Positions 60,678 to 64,000 of a stretch of 64,000 nucleotides of DNA are shown piece after piece. Position 1 is the stretch's first letter. Each line of letters starts with the position of its first letter. The notes under the pieces are model-generated. The model saw only the letters and a program-made list of their open reading frames with translations, was not told where the DNA came from and did not search any database. The stretch lies in contig NZ_JABFCN010000029.1 in NCBI RefSeq assembly GCF_013087515.1, forward strand, positions 1 through 64,000. Reading direction: 5' to 3'. The position numbers were made by a program, and so were the translations under genes. This DNA is from Rhizobium sophorae. GTDB taxonomy: Bacteria > Pseudomonadota > Alphaproteobacteria > Rhizobiales > Rhizobiaceae.

Positions 60678-60706
60678 ATATCGAGGTTTGACCGAAAAAA
60701 ATCAAG
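60678..60706 (-). promoter_or_regulatory. Possible heat-shock promoter upstream of grpE
   Basis: On the minus strand CTTGAT (60701-60706) and CCTCGATAT (60678-60686) are separated by 14 bases, a weak resemblance to sigma32 promoters. It lies between the hrcA stop and grpE. Heat-shock sigma control of grpE is known in Sinorhizobium; this particular site is speculative. Confidence 0.35.
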
Positions 60707-60753
60707 TCTGCGTGACAAAGAAGCGAAAATTCCGCGCAGTTGGTAGCTGCGCA

Positions 60754-61842
60754 TCAAAGCTGATTGCGCGAAAGGCGGGAGACGAGCTGGGCCGTATAGT
60801 CCACCATCGGCACGATGCGGGAATAATTGAGCCGCGTCGGGCCGATGACGCCGACGGCACCGACGATGCGATCGTCGTCGTCCCGATAGGGCGCGACGAT
60901 GAGCGACGAGCCGGACAGCGAGAAGAGCTTGTTTTCCGAACCGATGAAGATGCGCACACCCGAACCGCTTTCGGCGAGATTGAGGATCTCGATCAGGCTG
61001 TCCTTCTTCTCGAGATCGTCGAACAGCAGGCGCAGCCGGTCGAGGTCCTCGGCGCCGGCGAGGCCTTCGAGCAGGTTAGCGCGGCCGCGGATGATCAGCT
61101 GCGTCGGCTTTCCCTCGTCCGGGCTGCCGGCCCAGACAGCAATGCCGCGCTCGACCAGATCGCGCGACAGGGCATCGAGTTCGTGACGGACGTCGTCTTT
61201 CAGCCGGCTTAACTGCTTGCGAAGCTCCGGCAGGGTCTGGCCGGACATATGGGCATTGAGGAAATTCGCCGCCTCCGTCAGCTGTGAGGAGGTGACGCCG
61301 GCCGGCAGCTCGATGATGCGGTTTTCCACCTGATCATGATCGCCGACGAGCACGGCCAGCGCCTTTGTCGGTTCGAGCCGGATGAATTCGACATGTTTCA
61401 GCACCGGATCGCTTTTCGAGGTGATGACGAGGCCGGCGCCGCGGGAAATGCCGGATAACATGCGGCTTGCCTCGTTCATCATCGATTCGACGGGATTGCC
61501 GCCGCTTTCGGCCCGTACCTGACGGTCGATGTTGGCGCGTTCCTCGGCGGAGAGATCGCCGACCTGCATGAAGGCATCGACGAAGAAGCGCAGGCCGATC
61601 TGGGTCGGCAACCGGCCGGCGCTGACATGCGGCGAATAGATCAGGCCGAGCTCTTCGAGATCGCTCATGACGTTGCGCACCGAGGCCGGCGACAGCGACA
61701 TCGGCAGGATACGGGACAGGTTGCGCGAACCGAGCGGCTCGCCGCTTTCCAGATAACCTTCGACGATGCGACGAAAAATTTCCCTGGAGCGCTCGTCCAG
61801 CGCAGCTACGGCATCCGAAACCGACGTCGACCTGATGCCCAT
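60754..61842 (-). CDS. hrcA: Heat-inducible transcription repressor HrcA
   Basis: HrcA represses groESL or other chaperone genes through CIRCE operators. The 362-residue protein has the N-terminal winged helix (GYLESGEPLGSRNLSRILPM, SLSPASVRNVMSDLEELGL) and the IDD and GAF-like domains behind it. No CIRCE element (TTAGCACTC-N9-GAGTGCTAA) was found near hrcA or grpE in this window, so its targets lie elsewhere. It is divergent from rph across 128 bases. Confidence 0.95.
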   Translation of the reverse strand: MGIRSTSVSDAVAALDERSREIFRRIVEGYLESGEPLGSRNLSRILPMSLSPASVRNVMSDLEELGLIYSPHVSAGRLPTQIGLRFFVDAFMQVGDLSAEERANIDRQVRAESGGNPVESMMNEASRMLSGISRGAGLVITSKSDPVLKHVEFIRLEPTKALAVLVGDHDQVENRIIELPAGVTSSQLTEAANFLNAHMSGQTLPELRKQLSRLKDDVRHELDALSRDLVERGIAVWAGSPDEGKPTQLIIRGRANLLEGLAGAEDLDRLRLLFDDLEKKDSLIEILNLAESGSGVRIFIGSENKLFSLSGSSLIVAPYRDDDDRIVGAVGVIGPTRLNYSRIVPMVDYTAQLVSRLSRNQL

Positions 61843-61970
61843 GAAGCTTTCGAACCCGCGCTGATGATACTTCCCGAAAATATAGTCAAACTAACACCCG
61901 TGGCAAAAGGGAATTTGCAAATGAGCGCCGCCAATCGTAGAAGCGGTCAAATAAACCCCAGGAGATAAGA

Positions 61971-62690
61971 ATGCGGCCTTCAGGCAGAAAAATCGACCAG
62001 ATGCGCAAGGTCTCGTTCGAGCGCAATTTTTCCAAGCATGCGGAAGGCTCCTGCCTGGTGAAGTTCGGCGATACGCATGTGCTCTGCACGGCGAGCCTCG
62101 AAGAAAAGACGCCGCCATGGCTGCGCAACACCGGCAAGGGCTGGGTCACGGCCGAATACGGCATGCTGCCGCGGGCGACCGGCGAACGCATGAAGCGCGA
62201 GGCCGCCGCCGGCAAGCAGGGCGGCCGCACCCAGGAAATCCAGCGGCTGATCGGTCGGTCGTTGCGCGCCGTCGTTGACCTGCAGGCGCTCGGCGAACGG
62301 CAGATCACGCTCGATTGCGACGTCATCCAAGCCGATGGCGGCACGCGGACAGCCTCGATCACCGGCGGTTGGATCGCGCTTTACGACTGCCTGAAATGGA
62401 TGGAAAGCCGCAACATGATCAAGGTCGACCGGGTCCTGAAGGATCATGTCGCCGCCATTTCCTGCGGTATCTTCGCCAGCCAGCCGGTGATCGATCTCGA
62501 TTACCTCGAAGATTCCTCGGCCGAGACCGATGCGAACTTCGTCATGACGGGCACCGGCGGGATCGTCGAGATCCAGGGCACGGCCGAAGGCACGCCCTTC
62601 AGCGAGGGCGAATTCACCTCGCTGATGCAGCTTGCCAGAAACGGCATCGGCGAACTCGTGGCGCTGCAGAAGCAAGCCGTCGAAGGATGA
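61971..62690 (+). CDS. rph: Ribonuclease PH
   Basis: RNase PH trims tRNA 3' ends phosphorolytically. The 239-residue protein begins MRPSGRKIDQMRKVSFERNF and has the phosphate-binding GTGGIVEIQGTAEGTPFS near the end. Its stop overlaps the start of the VOC gene (ATGA). Confidence 0.96.
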   Translation: MRPSGRKIDQMRKVSFERNFSKHAEGSCLVKFGDTHVLCTASLEEKTPPWLRNTGKGWVTAEYGMLPRATGERMKREAAAGKQGGRTQEIQRLIGRSLRAVVDLQALGERQITLDCDVIQADGGTRTASITGGWIALYDCLKWMESRNMIKVDRVLKDHVAAISCGIFASQPVIDLDYLEDSSAETDANFVMTGTGGIVEIQGTAEGTPFSEGEFTSLMQLARNGIGELVALQKQAVEG

Positions 62691-63112
62691 ACCCCATGCT
62701 GGAAGGCATGTTGGAAACGGCGCTTTATGCGCGGGATCTCGACCAGGCGGAGGCGTTTTACGAAAACGTTCTCGGACTGGAAAAGATCGCCCGCGCCGCC
62801 AACCGGCATGTCTTCTTCCGCTGCGGGCCAGGCGTTCTGCTAATCTTCAACCCCGAGGAAACGGTGAAGCCGCCGGCGCCTGAAGCACTGCAGGTGCCGC
62901 CGCATGGCACGACCGGCCAAGGCCATGCCTGTTTCCGGGTGTCCGGCAGCAATATCGACGCCATGGCCGAGAAGCTGGCGGCGGCGGGTGTGGCGATCGA
63001 ATCCGAGGTGCACTGGCCGAACGGCGGCCGCTCGATCTATTTCCGCGATCCGGCCGGCAACAGCCTGGAATGCGCAGAGGCTAAAATCTGGGGCATCGAA
63101 CAGGATATCTGA
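62687..63112 (+). CDS. VOC-family (glyoxalase/fosfomycin-resistance-like) protein
   Basis: The 141-residue protein is a VOC domain: MLETALYARDLDQAEAFYEN at the start, GHACFRVSGSNIDAMAEKL in the middle and IYFRDPAGNSLECAEAKIWG at the end; DPAGN with the Glu three residues later is the usual metal-binding corner. It is coupled to rph by a four-base overlap, and its TGA directly abuts the rdgB ATG. rph and rdgB are usually adjacent, so this gene appears to have been added between them. Confidence 0.87.
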   Translation: MNPMLEGMLETALYARDLDQAEAFYENVLGLEKIARAANRHVFFRCGPGVLLIFNPEETVKPPAPEALQVPPHGTTGQGHACFRVSGSNIDAMAEKLAAAGVAIESEVHWPNGGRSIYFRDPAGNSLECAEAKIWGIEQDI

Positions 63113-63757
63113 ATGCGCAAGCTTGAAACCAAGACCATCGTCGTCGCCAGCCACAATGCCGGCAAGATCCGCGAGATCCAGGAACTGATCGGGCCGCTCG
63201 GCTTCACTGCCAAATCGGCGGCGGAGTTGAATTTCGTCGAACCGGACGAGACGGGCACGAGCTTCGAGGAGAATGCGACGATCAAGGCGGTCGCCTCGGC
63301 CAATGCCGCCGGCATGCCGGCGCTTTCGGACGATTCCGGGCTGGTGGTCGATGCGCTTGGTGGCGATCCCGGCGTCTACACCGCCAACTGGGCGGAGAGG
63401 GCCGACGGCACGCGCGATTTCGACATGGCGATGGCCAAGGTGGAAAAGGCGCTGCAGGATGCCGGCGCGGTAAAGCCGGAACAGCGCACGGCCCGTTTCA
63501 TCAGCGTGCTCTGCCTCGCCTGGCCGGACGGGCACACCGAGCTGTTCCGCGGCGAGGTGGAAGGCAGCGTCGTCTGGCCGCCGCGCGGCACACTGGGCTT
63601 CGGCTACGATCCGGTCTTCCAGCCCAAGGGCTACGACATCACCTTCGGCGAAATGAGCGGCGAGGAAAAACACGGCTGGAACGTCGGCAAGCCGCAAGCG
63701 CTGTCGCACCGGGCCCGCGCCTTCAAACTCTTTGTCGAAACCTGCCTGGAGGCATAA
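63113..63757 (+). CDS. rdgB: XTP/dITP diphosphatase (non-canonical purine NTP pyrophosphatase)
   Basis: RdgB removes dITP and XTP from the nucleotide pool, avoiding mutagenic incorporation. The 214-residue enzyme has the SHNAGKIREIQELI start motif, the ALSDDSGLVVDALGG active-site motif and GFGYDPVFQPKGYD. The start is immediately after the VOC gene stop. Confidence 0.95.
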   Translation: MRKLETKTIVVASHNAGKIREIQELIGPLGFTAKSAAELNFVEPDETGTSFEENATIKAVASANAAGMPALSDDSGLVVDALGGDPGVYTANWAERADGTRDFDMAMAKVEKALQDAGAVKPEQRTARFISVLCLAWPDGHTELFRGEVEGSVVWPPRGTLGFGYDPVFQPKGYDITFGEMSGEEKHGWNVGKPQALSHRARAFKLFVETCLEA

Positions 63758-63766
63758 GGTCTGTCC

Positions 63767-64000
63767 GTGGGCACATCAGACACGCCAAGCCTGCTGCGCG
63801 ATGCAGCACTTTTGCCCGATACCGGTGAGCCGGGCTTCGGCGTCTATGTGCATTGGCCCTTCTGCGCGGCGAAGTGTCCCTATTGCGACTTCAACAGCCA
63901 TGTGCGCCACCAGCCTGTGGATCAGGAGCGCTTTACGGCCGCCTTCCTGAAGGAGATGGCGACGGTCCGGTCGATCAGCGGGCCGAAGACGGTGACGAGT
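63767..64000 (+). CDS. hemW: Radical SAM haem chaperone HemW (5' part; runs off the window)
   Basis: Only the first 78 codons are present. They contain FGVYVHWPFCAAKCPYCDFN with the radical-SAM CxxxCxxC cluster motif followed by NSH, characteristic of HemW (formerly mislabelled oxygen-independent coproporphyrinogen oxidase). The start is GTG at 63767 with AAGG about 8-11 bases upstream, nine bases after the rdgB stop. The rest of the gene lies beyond the window. Confidence 0.9.
   Translation, partial: MGTSDTPSLLRDAALLPDTGEPGFGVYVHWPFCAAKCPYCDFNSHVRHQPVDQERFTAAFLKEMATVRSISGPKTVTS

Noticed and set aside
60644..61970. CIRCE operator expected beside hrcA or grpE
   Set aside because: I searched both intergenic regions for TTAGCACTC/GAGTGCTAA and found no match.

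Overview
The window is a gene-dense, high-GC stretch of an alphaproteobacterial chromosome, almost certainly Rhizobium (R. leguminosarum / R. etli group). The evidence is the ornithine-lipid genes olsB and olsA, a Fur/Mur regulator without the usual zinc cysteines, a PraR/PhrR-type regulator, a chimeric malic enzyme, the lptC-lptA-lptB-rpoN-hpf-ptsN cluster, and several palindromic intergenic repeat families typical of rhizobial genomes. Assignments are from motif reading and memory of gene families; no database search was possible. I saw no rRNA or tRNA gene, CRISPR array, intact insertion sequence or prophage.

Layout. 0.1-4.7 kb: EF-hand protein, LOG-family protein, and the lysine/peptidoglycan genes dapD-dapE with a small membrane protein. 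4.7-7.7 kb: a minus-strand def-fmt-truA cluster interrupted by a FitAB/VapBC-type toxin-antitoxin pair. 7.8-8.16 kb: a 356-bp palindromic repeat (element A). 8.2-14.8 kb: a globin-coupled chemoreceptor, rmuC, ribokinase and a membrane chemoreceptor. 14.8-21.1 kb: minus-strand lptC-lptA-lptB-rpoN, a DMT transporter, hpf and ptsN. 21.4-27.4 kb: S49 peptidase, IHF-beta, LapA-like protein, acetyltransferase, CoxG-like protein, Nudix hydrolase, two RNA methyltransferases and lspA. 27.5-32.3 kb: hybrid histidine kinase, olsB behind a probable PHO box, a VOC fusion protein, and a second (Phd/PIN) toxin-antitoxin pair with its operator. 32.5-42.5 kb: malic enzyme, mutS, a 90-residue protein, glnD and murJ. 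42.5-48.7 kb: M15-like secreted protein, VOC protein, trpS, universal stress protein, NifU-like protein, tsaB-rimI-fur-olsA. 48.7-49.0 kb: element B, a second copy of element A in the opposite orientation. 49.0-57.5 kb: miaB-phoH-ybeY-corC-lnt, praR, metK-trmB. 57.7-64.0 kb: DUF2277 and DUF1150 proteins, a small heat-shock gene behind a sigma32-like promoter and ROSE-like RNA thermometer, nucleoside hydrolase, hrcA-grpE, and rph-VOC-rdgB-hemW (hemW runs off the end).

Most genes are housekeeping (cell envelope, translation, nitrogen control, stress). The accessory layer consists of two toxin-antitoxin pairs, a transporter and a chemoreceptor set into otherwise conserved clusters, and at least four families of palindromic repeats. 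The most interesting observations are: a PIN toxin sitting between the peptide deformylase and methionyl-tRNA formyltransferase genes; two copies of a long inverted-repeat element whose arms vary together and whose end forms the stop codon of olsA; and the RNA-thermometer leader of the Hsp20 gene.
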